64,000 bases of DNA from Pseudobdellovibrionaceae bacterium (GCA_019637875.1 JAHBUW010000010.1:62001-126000); one strand, 5' to 3'; positions 17,621 through 26,637 are shown, numbered from the stretch's first letter. Notes: generated by a model from the letters alone, not told the origin. A program made the numbers and translations.

Positions 17621-18493
17621 TTAGCATCCGGACTGTCTGGCCAAGTAAGACTCGCGAATCGGTGTCTGCGGACACAAAGGCGATGTCGGATAACCACCAT
17701 GAATGTTTTTATGACGTTCGCAATCCTCGTTACGTGTGCCGTTCGAAATCTCTTTGACCCAGCACTTGAGCGGCACGCCGCGATTGGGAAGATCCTTCGC
17801 CCAGTATTCGACGCCCGCGCGGTCGGGCCAGCGTCCGAACAGATACTGGTAAGCCAAACAGAACTCGTTCGCGTAGTAGTCGGTGCAGTAGATGGGACGT
17901 GTGTTCACGCAAGCCGCCGCCGCCTGGACCAGAGCGCCGCGACGAGAGTTGCCGGTGCCCACCAGTTCTCCGTTTTGACAGATGAACTGAGTCTCGAGCG
18001 CATAAGTATCGTAGTTTTGCGAACCGTCTTGGCAAACCGCCGCGGCGACTTGAGTTTGACCCAAGACACGCCAAGTGGTTCCGCCATGCGCGACCTGTCC
18101 GCAATTCAACTTCGTGACGGGCGTCGGCGAAGGGACGGGCTCTTCCGTGACCGGAGGCGTGGTGCCGGGTGAGGTCGTGCCGGTACAGTTGATGCCCAAA
18201 CCCGCACGCAGGCGAGAGCCGGGACGATGGCCGATCGCTTCGGGCGCGCCGTTTTCGCAGCGGTAAGTCGTGATGTTCTCGTAGAGGTCGTCCCCGGACG
18301 CGCACTGCACTTTCGGGACTTCGATTTCACCGTTACGCTCTTCCCAAGTCGCGCCTTCGTTACAAGAGTCGCCGTTCGTTTGCGTTTGCGCGAAGCGCGG
18401 CGCTTCGCTGGGCAGTTCACTAAAGCTCGTTCCCGCGCAGCCCATCAGCCCCAGTGCGAGAAGCGGCATCGAAAGCAGTGTTTGCGTCTTCAT
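17621..18493 (-). CDS. Cys-rich lipoprotein with DUF4214-like C-terminal motif
   Basis: 290 residues, ATG preceded by GGGGGGATGAAAA. The lipobox LMGC gives lipidated Cys19. Two similar Cys-containing segments (about 40-105 and 130-200: C...W....G....P.VQC then YRCENG or FICQNG) are joined by a Thr/Pro linker. Near residue 205-245, CLAYQYLFGRWPDRAGVEYW matches the DUF4214 pattern (L-x-R-x-P-D-x2-G-x2-Y-W). DUF4214 is found in surface proteins of unknown activity. It ends 5 bases from the convergent helical-repeat gene. Likely surface-exposed and disulfide-stabilised; function unknown. Confidence 0.82.
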   Translation of the reverse strand: MKTQTLLSMPLLALGLMGCAGTSFSELPSEAPRFAQTQTNGDSCNEGATWEERNGEIEVPKVQCASGDDLYENITTYRCENGAPEAIGHRPGSRLRAGLGINCTGTTSPGTTPPVTEEPVPSPTPVTKLNCGQVAHGGTTWRVLGQTQVAAAVCQDGSQNYDTYALETQFICQNGELVGTGNSRRGALVQAAAACVNTRPIYCTDYYANEFCLAYQYLFGRWPDRAGVEYWAKDLPNRGVPLKCWVKEISNGTRNEDCERHKNIHGGYPTSPLCPQTPIRESYLARQSGC

Positions 18494-18608
18494 TTTTCAT
18501 CCCCCCTGATGAATACAGGATCGCTTTGAACGACCCCGATTCCGACTTATGAAGGAGATAGGAATGACCAGGAGTTTGACGTCCATCCCGGTCTGAGACG
18601 GCCGCTGT

Positions 18609-20231
18609 CTAAAACTCCGGCGCTGGCGTGAGCAGCGGACGTGTCCGGAACTCCACTTCCGTGAGTGGCGGCTCCGTCAGTTCCACATGGGGACGCAGAT
18701 CTTGGAAGGCCGGCCCCTCGATGACTTTGCCGTGGCAATCGAAACGCGAGCCGTGACAGGGGCAATCCCATGACTTCTCGACCGTATTCCATTGGACGAT
18801 ACCCGCCAAATGCGGGCAAACCGCCGACATCAATTCCATATTGCCGTCATCGTTTTTGTACGCGGCGATCATCTTGAGTCCTTCGCGAACGACGACGCCT
18901 TCGCCCGCAGGCAAGTTCGCGAAATCCGGATCCCCCTTCGGCGTGAACCAGTCCACATACTGGGCGGCCACGTTCACGTTCTCGAGCAGGAACCTTCCCG
19001 TCGCGCGCAGACTGACCCGGGACGGATTGTAAAGCGTCTCCCAAACGTTCGGACGACCCATGATCTGATCGGTGATGAGCATCGCCCCGATCGTTCCGTG
19101 GGTCATCCCGTTGCCGGAGTCGCCGGTAATGACGTAGACGTTATCGCGATCCATCGGGTTGTGCCCCAGGAAGCCGACGCCATCCATCGATTGCATCACC
19201 TGCCCCGACCAGCGGTAAAGCAGATCGGTCGACTGAGGGAACTTCGCGCGCGTCCACTCCAGAAGCCGGGTGAAGCGGGCCTCGGGGTCTTGATCCTGGC
19301 CGGTCTTGTGGTCTTCGCCGCCGACGATCAAAATGTCGTAATCCAATTCCATCAAGCCCGGATCCGCGTCGCGCGGACCGGCCTCCAGGCGCACGTAGTG
19401 GAACGGCTCTTCCGAGTCCCAGTAAAAGCCCTCGCGCACCGTGCCCGCCGGCACCTTCACGCCGATGACGTAGCTACGGTAGGGCGCTTGTTTGGTGTGG
19501 ATCGCGAAGAGATCATTCACCGGTGAGTTCGTGGCGACGACGATCGCCTGCGCTTGGACCGTGTGACCCTCCTGCGTTTTGACGTAGGCATCCTCACCGC
19601 CGCGGACCTCGACGGCACGTGTGCGCGTGAAGATGCGTCCTCCCCGCTCTTCGAACTTGTTCGCCAGCGCGTTCAAATATTTCACCGGGTGCAGCTGCAA
19701 CTGATTCGGAAATCGCAGACAAGGCCCCTCGCTCATCGAAGGAACCGGCGACGTCGCCAGCCGCTCGACCTCGAAAAGTCCCGCGCGGTGGCAGGCCTCG
19801 AGCTCGTCTTCCAGTAGGCGTTCGTGCCCCCCGTCCGCGAAAAGGTAGCCGTCGACGAAACGCATCTCGCAATCGATGCTTTCGTCCTCGACGATTTTGC
19901 GTACGAATTCGATCGCTTCGGAGTGACTGTCGGCCGCCATCTCGGCGCCGCGGGCCCCGTGGTAGCGCTCCAGATTCACGTAACGCTCATCGAGCGCGGT
20001 CACGAACTGCGCCGTCGTGCGGCCGCTCTGTCCCGACGCGATCTCGAAGTCTTCCAGCACGCAGACCCGCTTGCCTTCTTTCTGCAGAAGGTACGCCGTC
20101 GTCAATCCGGCGATGCCGCCGCCGATCACGCAGACGTCGACATTGAAATCGTGAGTGAGCGCACCGATGTGCGTTTCGGCTTCCGCGTCTTGCCAGAGGG
20201 AACGGGTTTCTCCAGGGTGAATCGCGCTCAT
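18609..20231 (-). CDS. FAD-dependent oxidoreductase fused to C-terminal Rieske 2Fe-2S domain
   Basis: 540 residues from ATG 20231, with AGGAGGCCGTG just upstream. An N-terminal DAO-type FAD domain has the dinucleotide fold VCVIGGGIAGLTTAYLL (about 33-50). The C terminus is a Rieske domain with Cys472-His474 and Cys490-His493 (CPHLAG, CPCHGSRF) in the two-Cys, two-His pattern. Such fusions occur as uncharacterised cytosolic oxidoreductases: FAD oxidises a substrate amine or similar and the cluster passes electrons. No export signal. The substrate cannot be inferred, and neighbours give no pathway. Confidence 0.93.
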   Translation of the reverse strand: MSAIHPGETRSLWQDAEAETHIGALTHDFNVDVCVIGGGIAGLTTAYLLQKEGKRVCVLEDFEIASGQSGRTTAQFVTALDERYVNLERYHGARGAEMAADSHSEAIEFVRKIVEDESIDCEMRFVDGYLFADGGHERLLEDELEACHRAGLFEVERLATSPVPSMSEGPCLRFPNQLQLHPVKYLNALANKFEERGGRIFTRTRAVEVRGGEDAYVKTQEGHTVQAQAIVVATNSPVNDLFAIHTKQAPYRSYVIGVKVPAGTVREGFYWDSEEPFHYVRLEAGPRDADPGLMELDYDILIVGGEDHKTGQDQDPEARFTRLLEWTRAKFPQSTDLLYRWSGQVMQSMDGVGFLGHNPMDRDNVYVITGDSGNGMTHGTIGAMLITDQIMGRPNVWETLYNPSRVSLRATGRFLLENVNVAAQYVDWFTPKGDPDFANLPAGEGVVVREGLKMIAAYKNDDGNMELMSAVCPHLAGIVQWNTVEKSWDCPCHGSRFDCHGKVIEGPAFQDLRPHVELTEPPLTEVEFRTRPLLTPAPEF

Positions 20232-20332
20232 CACGGCCTCCTTTGCGAATCCGGGGAAAGACTCCCCAAACAAGGCAAGTTGCAAACCCCGGGCAAAGGA
20301 CAATTGGGTAAAATGGGCGTGGATGGCGGAAT

Positions 20333-21358
20333 CTATCGACGAGCGTCGAGGGATTGCGAAGGGGTTTCCCCCGCCGTACTGCGATTTTTCTCGCTACGGA
20401 TGTAGTCCACGGCAAAGACGTTCCCCATGAGCTCATCCTCCGTGACCCAGACGTGGCCTTTTTGGCAGCGGGAACGATAAGGCTCGTGGTACGGGCTACA
20501 GCTCAGGCCCCAGCTGTTGCGAATCATGTACTGACATTGGCCGTTGATCATCTTTCGACCGACGATAGAGCTCGCATGTTTGCCGTGAAGGCCTCCGGCG
20601 CCTTGCAGGAAGTTGCGGTAGCTGATGCCCGCGATCCGTCCTTGGCCGAGGGCCGTATCGATGGCGCGACGAAAACGGTCGTTGAGTCCCTGTCCGCCGT
20701 AACTGGGATCCGTCGCGCGTTGGTATTGGGCGACGCTCACGACACTGAGTGAATCGATCGAGCGCCGACAAGAACGGGCGATCAGATCTTCGGCCGCCGT
20801 TTGGTTGGCCCGATGAATATCGTAAGTTCCGGGATTGAATCGGCGCGCCTGGCCGTTTTGAAAACGCAGAAGGTCACTTCCCTGACCGCGATTCTGCGCG
20901 GTCAACTCGGACTCTGAGCAGACCTTGGATCTTTCGAACGCCGAATCGAGTGTCCGCTGCACGACGCCGCCATCGCTTTGCGCGGAGTTCAAACTCAACC
21001 CGGTCTTGCGTTGATATTCGTGCGCCATTTGCATTGCCGAGACGTCATCGAACATCGCGCCACTTTGGTTCAGACCGAGCACGCGGGATTTATCTTGGCG
21101 CAAGGCCTGCGACATCAAATCCGCCGCCGTGTAGGCGTAACACCAACCCAGATCTTGCTGATTGCGAACGGGTCCCAGGGTGCGGCGCAGGTCGACGGGA
21201 TAACAACGATCGATCACGTCCTGCTGAGCGCGTGGTTCTTCGCGTTCAATCCGGATCGTGGCCTTCGGAAACTTCCCCGTTTTGGGATCGATGAAGCCCG
21301 CTTGCGCGAATGAAATAGGAAGGCCGCACAGAATGGCGACGAGACTTCTCACGAACAT
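20333..21358 (-). CDS. Secreted papain-like (C1) cysteine protease
   Basis: 341 residues with an N-terminal signal peptide (hydrophobic to AQA, about 20). C1 landmarks are in order: oxyanion Gln67 and nucleophile Cys73 (NQQDLGWCYAY), His261 (GKHASSIVG) and Asn281 (IRNSWG), with spacing from Gln to Cys as in papain. There is no long propeptide, unlike papain. About eight further Cys residues suggest disulfides. Inference: exported endopeptidase, part of the degradative repertoire here. It ends about 100 bases upstream of the Rieske protein start on the same strand. Confidence 0.88.
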   Translation of the reverse strand: MFVRSLVAILCGLPISFAQAGFIDPKTGKFPKATIRIEREEPRAQQDVIDRCYPVDLRRTLGPVRNQQDLGWCYAYTAADLMSQALRQDKSRVLGLNQSGAMFDDVSAMQMAHEYQRKTGLSLNSAQSDGGVVQRTLDSAFERSKVCSESELTAQNRGQGSDLLRFQNGQARRFNPGTYDIHRANQTAAEDLIARSCRRSIDSLSVVSVAQYQRATDPSYGGQGLNDRFRRAIDTALGQGRIAGISYRNFLQGAGGLHGKHASSIVGRKMINGQCQYMIRNSWGLSCSPYHEPYRSRCQKGHVWVTEDELMGNVFAVDYIRSEKNRSTAGETPSQSLDARR

Positions 21359-21516
21359 GATTCCCTTTCCCTGCCCTCCTCTATTTTAGGGGGAAAGCCC
21401 CGCGCACCGTGAGCCCGCGCCGGAAGCCCGTCTCAACTTGAAACAAGGGAGGGACTCCGAGCGGTCGCAAACGCCCCGCGTTGTCGCCTGATTGCTCAGC
21501 ACTCCGGGCTTGGCCG

Positions 21517-21545
21517 TTGCTTTTGAATAGGTGCCAAGCTAGATT
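21517..21545 (+). promoter_or_regulatory. Probable sigma70-type promoter of tRNA-Cys
   Basis: TTGCTT (21517-21522) and TAGATT (21540-21545) are 17 bases apart and lie 31 bases upstream of the tRNA, leaving a leader of about 25 bases. The call rests on spacing and position only. Confidence 0.45.
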
Positions 21546-21576
21546 CGTGGGTCTGTTCATAGGAACATCCCTCGAT

Positions 21577-21650
21577 GGTGGCGTGGCCGAGGGGCTAGGC
21601 ACGGCTCTGCAAAAGCTGTCACGGCGGTTCAAGTCCGTCCGCCACCTCCA
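21577..21650 (+). tRNA. tRNA-Cys (anticodon GCA)
   Basis: 74 bases. Acceptor arms GGTGGCG and CGCCACC pair fully, followed by discriminator T and an encoded CCA. The anticodon arm is CGGCT-CTGCAAA-AGCTG with GCA at positions 34-36. The T arm carries GGTTCAAGTCC. It stands alone between two protein genes. Cysteinyl-tRNA synthetase is encoded in the same window near 43 kb. Confidence 0.95.
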
Positions 21651-21683
21651 ACTTCCCTGTATTTTACCTCTCACGAGGTCTTC

Positions 21684-23057
21684 ATGGCGATCCACCCCCC
21701 ACGTCTTCAATTTTTAGGTGCCGCGAGCACGGTCACGGGCTCCAAATACCTTCTGCATTATCAGGATCGTAAAATCCTGATCGACTGCGGGTTGTTTCAG
21801 GGACTCAAAGACCTGCGCTTGAAAAACTGGGAGGCTTTTCCCGTCGACCCGCGCACGATCGACGCGATCGTGCTGACCCACGCGCACATCGATCACTCCG
21901 GCTACATCCCGCGGCTGATCAAAGAGGGCTTCCGTGGGAAGGTCTACTGCACCCGCGCGACGCTCGAGCTCTGCCGGATCCTTCTGCCGGACACGGGATA
22001 CCTGCAAGAGGAAGAGGCCGAGTACCTGAATCGACGCCGCCTCTCGAAACACCAGCCCGCGCTCCCGCTCTTCGGGCAAAAAGACGCCGAAGAATCGCTG
22101 CGCGCTTTCGTCCCCCACGACTTCGACAAAGAATTCGAACTCGCCCCCGGCCTGAGCGTCACCTTCATCTACGCGGGCCACATCCTGGGCGCGGCGCAAG
22201 CGATCGTCCGCGCGGGCGATCGGGTCATCGGTTTTTCGGGCGACCTCGGCCGACTGCAAAATCCGATTTTCTATCCCCCCGCGCCGCCGCCCCCGCTCGA
22301 CTATCTGGTCGTCGAATCGACCTACGGGGACCGCCGTCACGAAGACGCCCAACCGATGGAAGAGCTGGCCAAGATCGTGAACAAGGCCCACCAAGATGGC
22401 GGCGTCGTGATGATCCCGGCGTTCACCGTAGGGCGCGCGCAAGAGATCATGTATTTCCTGGCGCAGCTGAAAAAATCCAAACGTATCCCCGACCTTCCGA
22501 TGTACCTGAACAGCCCGATGGCGACGAACGTCACGAGCGTTTTTTCGAAGTTCCGCGCCCTGCACCGCCTCAGCGAGCGGGAGTGCGACGAAACCTGCGG
22601 CGTCGTGCACTACGTGAAAAACGTCGAAGAATCCAAAGAGCTGAATCTGAAAAAAGGTCCGATGGTGATCATCTCGGCCAGCGGAATGCTGACCGGTGGA
22701 CGCATCCTCCACCACATCAAAACTTTCGGCGCGGATCCCAAGAACTTCATCGTGCTCTCGGGTTTTCAGGCGCTGGGAACGCGCGGCCGCAAAATCCAAG
22801 ACGGCGCGACCGAGATCAAGATCTTCGGCGAACTCTCGCCCATCGGCGCGCAGGTGCGTACGTTGCAAAACCTTTCGGCGCATGCGGATTACGCCGAGAT
22901 TCTAACGTGGATCCGCGATTCCCAACTTCAACCGAAGAAGGTCTTCGTCACTCACGGTGAGCCGAGCGCCGCCGAAGCGATGAAAGAGAAGCTGCAGACC
23001 GAACTGGGTCTCGACGCCGTTGTCCCCGTGCAGGATCAGGAATTCCTTCTGGACTAG
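21684..23057 (+). CDS. MBL-fold beta-CASP RNA nuclease (CPSF/RNA-processing exonuclease family)
   Basis: 457 residues. The metallo-beta-lactamase zinc motif HAHIDH (66-71, in LTHAHIDHSGY) is followed by YAGHILGAAQ, GDLGRLQNP and a beta-CASP insertion (VMIPAFTVGRAQEIMYFL). The C-terminal motifs SGMLTGGRILHH and LSAHADYAEIL carry the late His ligands. No KH domain. The family cleaves or trims RNA in the cytoplasm. It starts 33 bases after the tRNA-Cys 3' end, so it may be co-transcribed with the tRNA. Confidence 0.93.
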   Translation: MAIHPPRLQFLGAASTVTGSKYLLHYQDRKILIDCGLFQGLKDLRLKNWEAFPVDPRTIDAIVLTHAHIDHSGYIPRLIKEGFRGKVYCTRATLELCRILLPDTGYLQEEEAEYLNRRRLSKHQPALPLFGQKDAEESLRAFVPHDFDKEFELAPGLSVTFIYAGHILGAAQAIVRAGDRVIGFSGDLGRLQNPIFYPPAPPPPLDYLVVESTYGDRRHEDAQPMEELAKIVNKAHQDGGVVMIPAFTVGRAQEIMYFLAQLKKSKRIPDLPMYLNSPMATNVTSVFSKFRALHRLSERECDETCGVVHYVKNVEESKELNLKKGPMVIISASGMLTGGRILHHIKTFGADPKNFIVLSGFQALGTRGRKIQDGATEIKIFGELSPIGAQVRTLQNLSAHADYAEILTWIRDSQLQPKKVFVTHGEPSAAEAMKEKLQTELGLDAVVPVQDQEFLLD

Positions 23058-23099
23058 GCTGCCGCTCGCCCGACCGCCCGAATCTCCGGCAGAAGACCA

Positions 23100-23183
23100 T
23101 ATACTATAATATATCATATATGGACATAAACATATCCTATAATATATTATACAATCACCATATTATATGTTTTAATAAATACA
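23100..23183 (+). promoter_or_regulatory. AT-rich promoter/operator region of the mobile mystery A/B pair
   Basis: This segment is almost entirely A and T inside high-GC sequence. CTATAATATAT occurs at 23104-23114 and again at 23137-23147, 33 bases (about three helical turns) apart, and several partial palindromes of TATA type surround them. It sits directly before the XRE-type gene, the usual place for an autoregulatory operator. The exact promoter cannot be fixed because many -10-like hexamers are present. Confidence 0.6.
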
Positions 23184-23204
23184 ATGAAGACGAACAAGGC
23201 CCTT

Positions 23205-23657
23205 ATGAAAACCCAGCGCAAAAGCCTCGATGAAAAGCTTCGCGCTTTCGTGAAGGCCCGCGCCGAGCTTCGCCCCAAAGCCGGTTGGATCCGCGCTCTG
23301 CGAGAGGCCTTGGGAATGACGACCTCGCAGCTCGCCGAACGCATGGGCATCCAGCAGTCCGGCGTGACGTTGATGGAAAAACGCGAAGTCGAGAAAAAAG
23401 TGACCCTCGAGACCTTGGAGCGTGCCGCGAAAGCGTTGAACTGTGAACTCGTTTACGCCCTCGTCCCGCGCGAAAATCTGGAAAAGATCGTCGACGAGCA
23501 AGCCGCGCGCGCGGCGAAGCGCATTCTCGCGCGGACGCTGCACACGATGCGTTTGGAAACCCAGGAGGTCGGTGCCGCGGAAAGTTCGCTGCACGAGCGC
23601 GAGCTCGCGACGGAACTCAAGAATAAACTGGATCGCCGCCTTTGGGGCACGCGTTGA
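23205..23657 (+). CDS. Mobile mystery protein A, XRE-type DNA-binding regulator/antitoxin candidate
   Basis: 150 residues from ATG 23205, preferred to ATG 23184 because AAGGCCCTT precedes it and family members begin in this way. The helix-turn-helix (about 30-85) is LGMTTSQLAERMGIQQSGV. The C-terminal half is charged and helical. Its pairing with a Fic-domain protein immediately downstream matches the mobile mystery A/B gene pair, found mostly on mobile DNA. Inference: it represses the pair through the AT-rich upstream region and may counter the Fic protein. The stop overlaps the next start (TTGA). Confidence 0.85.
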   Translation: MKTQRKSLDEKLRAFVKARAELRPKAGWIRALREALGMTTSQLAERMGIQQSGVTLMEKREVEKKVTLETLERAAKALNCELVYALVPRENLEKIVDEQAARAAKRILARTLHTMRLETQEVGAAESSLHERELATELKNKLDRRLWGTR

Positions 23658-24256
23658 GCGACTTCAAATTTGAGTACCCGCCCGGCGCGACGCCGCTGAA
23701 TCCGAACGAACTCGCCGGTCTGAAACCCACCTACATCTCGACGCAACGTGAGCTGAACGCGGCCGAACAGGACAACATCTTGCTCGGAGAAAAATGGGCG
23801 TTCGCGCAAAAACGAAAGGACTTTCTGTCCGAAAAATTCATGCGCGAACTGCACCGAAAAATGTTCGGGCACGTCTGGAGCTGGGCGGGCAGCTACCGCA
23901 ATTCGGATAAGTCGATCGGCGTTCCTTGGTTCGAGATTCCGGCCGAGATCAACAAGCTCTTACACGACGTCCGCTACTGGATCAGCTACGAAACCTACCC
24001 GATCGACGAAATCGCGGCCCGCCTTCACCACCGCTTGGTGTTGGTTCACCCGTTTCCGAACGGCAACGGCCGCTGGGCACGGGCCATGGCGGACGTCCTC
24101 TTGATGAGCCTCGATCAACCGCGCTTCTCTTGGGGCGCCCACCTCAACGCCGGAACCCTCGGCGAACACGGCGACGCCCGCGCACGCTACATCCGCGCAC
24201 TACGCCTCGCCGACACGAAAAACTACGCGGAGCTTTTGGCTTTCGTCCGCTCTTGA
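23654..24256 (+). CDS. Mobile mystery protein B, Fic-domain enzyme
   Basis: 200 residues. TTG 23654 overlaps the preceding stop and gives MSDFKFEYPPGATPL, the expected N terminus; TTTGGGGC upstream may act as ribosome site. The Fic motif HPFPNGNGRWAR has the active His. Asn stands where HPFx[D/E]GNGR enzymes have an acidic metal ligand, so typical AMP-transfer activity may be altered. An Arg/Lys-rich helix follows. Fic proteins usually attach AMP or other phosphate-containing groups to hydroxyl side chains. Inference: toxin-like or modifying partner of the XRE gene. Confidence 0.87.
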   Translation: MSDFKFEYPPGATPLNPNELAGLKPTYISTQRELNAAEQDNILLGEKWAFAQKRKDFLSEKFMRELHRKMFGHVWSWAGSYRNSDKSIGVPWFEIPAEINKLLHDVRYWISYETYPIDEIAARLHHRLVLVHPFPNGNGRWARAMADVLLMSLDQPRFSWGAHLNAGTLGEHGDARARYIRALRLADTKNYAELLAFVRS

Positions 24257-24286
24257 GAACGCCGAGACGCCGAATCAAGACGTCAA

Positions 24287-26266
24287 TCACGGCTTCAAAC
24301 AGCCGGGCTTCTCCCCACGCACTTGAATCAGCGTGTTCTCGAAATCGGATTTTTTCGTTCCCGCGTTCAAATGGTTCGTCCAGTAGGTGTGACGTTCCAT
24401 ATTCCAGCAGCCGGGAAGATGTTTTTTGTAGAGATCGAAAACCGTGAGCGCGTGCCCCGTCCACAGGCTTCGCGCGCAGGCGGGCTGGTCCCCGGCGGCA
24501 TTCAAAAGCGACTGACGGAAATGGGTGGGGTTACTCGCTCCGCTCGTGAGGTTCGCGACCCACTCTTTTTGACGTGACGTCGTCCAGCAGCCGGGAAGTT
24601 CGGCTTTATAACCGTCCCAGACGTTCAGGCCCACGCCCGTGAAGTGCCCGCGCATGCAAGCGGGCTGCTTCGCGGTTTCCGCGACGAGCGTCGTGCGGAA
24701 GTCGGCGACGCTGCCGCCGTTCTTCAAAAACGCCGTCCACGTTTGCAAACGATCCGCATTCAAACAACCGGGCAAGATCTCGGCGTACAGCGCTTTGACG
24801 GTGGGGGCATGATCCACCACGACCGGCGTTTGCGGGCCCGTCACGACGGGATCTTTTGGGTCGGTGATGACGGGGTCCTTGGGATCTACGATGACCGGGT
24901 CCTTCGGGTCAGCAATCACGGGCTCCTTGGGATCGATAACACCGGGATCCTTCGGATCCGTGATGACGGGATCCTGCGGATCCACGCCGCCGCCGCTCCC
25001 CGTGGAGGCAAAGACGGCGTAGAGGGCGCGCATCATCTCGGAGAGGCTGCCGTCGGGTCGACGGAGGTAGTCGCCCACGGTGTTCGGGGGCGCGTTCTCC
25101 CACATGGACCAGTAGAGCACGTAAGGCATACCCGCTTTCAAGAGATCGCGGATGAGCTCCGCTTGCAGCGGTACCTGCGGCAGGTAAGCGCCGTTCGCCG
25201 CGATCTCGGGCACCGCGATTTCCGAGACGACGACTTGATTCGTGCCGAAGGTGGGGCTCGGCTTCGCCTTCGCGCGGATCAGCTTGAGCGCCTGGTGGAA
25301 GTTCCGGTACTTCCCGGCGGGCGTCGCGGTTTCGTCGTTGGCCGTATCGTGCGCCGAATAGCCGACCAGATCGCAGGTCACCTGCGGCAGAATATCGCGG
25401 GTCAGGCTTTTGCCCCGTTCGGTGACGACACCTTCGTCCGTGTCCTGAAGGTAGCCGCGCAGGCGCACGACCTCGCACAAATGGTAGACTTTCGCTTTCG
25501 TATTCGCGACCGCGGCCCGCGCGTCCGTGACCGCGCGTTGCCGCACGCGCCAGTACTCGCGGAAGTTCGCGAGCCCCATGTCGGTGCCGGGCGCTTCGTA
25601 ATCCAATTCGCCGTTGGCTTTCTCGCGGAGCGTATGCCAGTCGCCCTCGTGATTCTGGAGGACGAAAGTTTTGTTTTCATTTTTGAACTGGGTCAGAAAA
25701 TACACCGCAAGATCGTAGGTCTCTTGATAGTTTTTTTGCAGATCGTCCGCAGTCTGGATCTTTTTGTCGAACGCCCAGTAGTCGGCGTAACGATCGGCGA
25801 TCGTATCCGCCGAGATGAAGATGGTGTGGAAAGGCATCGCGAGGACCTCGCGGAAAGCGGGAACCTCGGCGAGCTCCTTCAAGCTTTTCACCTGATTCAG
25901 CTGCGCCGCCGGCAGATGGTAGAACGCAGGGTTTTTGGTGACCGCGCGGCTCATTTGGATTTTCGTGGTCTTGATCCCGAGCGCGAGCGTGTCTTTGGCG
26001 GCGTCAACGAAGACGGTGTCCATCCCGCCGTGGGGATTGTAGAGCGGATTCTCGTTCGCCACGCCGAAACCGGTCGGCACGGACGCGATCTGCGAAGGCG
26101 TCGCCGCGAGGAAGGCCTCGCCCCGTAACGTGCGCGACATCGACGGAAGGTCTTCAAGGCCCTTCAGTTCGAGTCCCGGCCCGCAGGCCGACAAAAACAA
26201 AATGCTGATGATGGAAAAGACGAGCGTCGCATGGCGCGGCCATGCACGGCGATTGAGCTCAAGCAT
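24287..26266 (-). CDS. Large lipoprotein: glycosidase-like domain, repeat linker, three DUF4214-like modules
   Basis: 659 residues, start preceded by CCGGGGGGATGTCGA. The lipobox LSAC gives Cys28. Residues about 60-420 resemble a TIM-barrel glycoside hydrolase, with an acidic motif FVLQNHEGDWH and a late strand YWSMWENAP that could supply catalytic Glu residues; this is tentative. A linker of repeated DPKDPVI units (about 430-480) follows. Residues about 490-659 hold three 55-60-residue modules, each with LPGC, then R...W...L..G, then F, then QPAC or KPGC. Inference: a surface-anchored glycan-acting protein with binding modules. Confidence 0.8.
   Translation of the reverse strand: MLELNRRAWPRHATLVFSIISILFLSACGPGLELKGLEDLPSMSRTLRGEAFLAATPSQIASVPTGFGVANENPLYNPHGGMDTVFVDAAKDTLALGIKTTKIQMSRAVTKNPAFYHLPAAQLNQVKSLKELAEVPAFREVLAMPFHTIFISADTIADRYADYWAFDKKIQTADDLQKNYQETYDLAVYFLTQFKNENKTFVLQNHEGDWHTLREKANGELDYEAPGTDMGLANFREYWRVRQRAVTDARAAVANTKAKVYHLCEVVRLRGYLQDTDEGVVTERGKSLTRDILPQVTCDLVGYSAHDTANDETATPAGKYRNFHQALKLIRAKAKPSPTFGTNQVVVSEIAVPEIAANGAYLPQVPLQAELIRDLLKAGMPYVLYWSMWENAPPNTVGDYLRRPDGSLSEMMRALYAVFASTGSGGGVDPQDPVITDPKDPGVIDPKEPVIADPKDPVIVDPKDPVITDPKDPVVTGPQTPVVVDHAPTVKALYAEILPGCLNADRLQTWTAFLKNGGSVADFRTTLVAETAKQPACMRGHFTGVGLNVWDGYKAELPGCWTTSRQKEWVANLTSGASNPTHFRQSLLNAAGDQPACARSLWTGHALTVFDLYKKHLPGCWNMERHTYWTNHLNAGTKKSDFENTLIQVRGEKPGCLKP
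24846..24989 (-). repeat. Six-copy 24-base tandem repeat encoding DPKDPVI linker
   Basis: Six imperfect 24-base units lie end to end (starts 24846, 24870, 24894, 24918, 24942, 24966) and encode eight-residue D-P-K-D-P-V-I-x units. Because the unit is a multiple of three, copy changes keep the frame. It forms the flexible linker of the lipoprotein at 24287-26266. Confidence 0.9.
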
Positions 26267-26448
26267 TCGACATCCCCCCGGACGATGAAGAGCCTTCGGT
26301 GCAGTTCTTGGACCAAAATTGGGCGTTTCATGTTGAGAAGAATTTCGGCGAGGCTCAACGTGAGAGCGGCCGGCGAACGGACGCCGTCAGAAAAGTGATG
26401 CCTGAATTTCCGTTGGACAGGGAATGCGTCGAAATCCGAAAGGGAAAT

Positions 26449-26523
26449 TGGTCGGGTCTACAGGATTTGAACCTGTGACTTTTACCGTGTGAAGGTAACA
26501 CTCTACCGCTGAGTTAAGACCCG
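26449..26523 (-). tRNA. tRNA-Val (anticodon CAC)
   Basis: 75 bases. Acceptor arms CGGGTCT and AGACCCG pair, followed by A73 and an encoded CCA. The anticodon arm is TTACC-TTCACAC-GGTAA with CAC at positions 34-36. The T arm is ACAGG-TTCAAAT-CCTGT. A73 agrees with valine identity. Confidence 0.93.
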
Positions 26524-26546
26524 ATTTCAAGGACTTGAAACACCTT

Positions 26547-26576
26547 CATTTAGACTGAGGGGGCCAGCGCGGTCAA
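26547..26576 (-). promoter_or_regulatory. Probable sigma70-type promoter of tRNA-Val
   Basis: On the minus strand TTGACC (26576-26571) and TAAATG (26552-26547) are 18 bases apart, ending 23 bases before the tRNA 5' end. Spacing and placement support it; the -10 is imperfect. Confidence 0.5.
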
Positions 26577-26637
26577 CTTTTCCTTCGGCCCGAGATGCGG
26601 TAAAAACGGGCGAAATGTTCTTTCCCCGGAGGTTAAA

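Noticed and set aside
24846-24989. Regular 24-base repeats resembling a CRISPR array
   Set aside because: Units are contiguous without unique spacers, lie inside a coding frame, and no cas genes are present.
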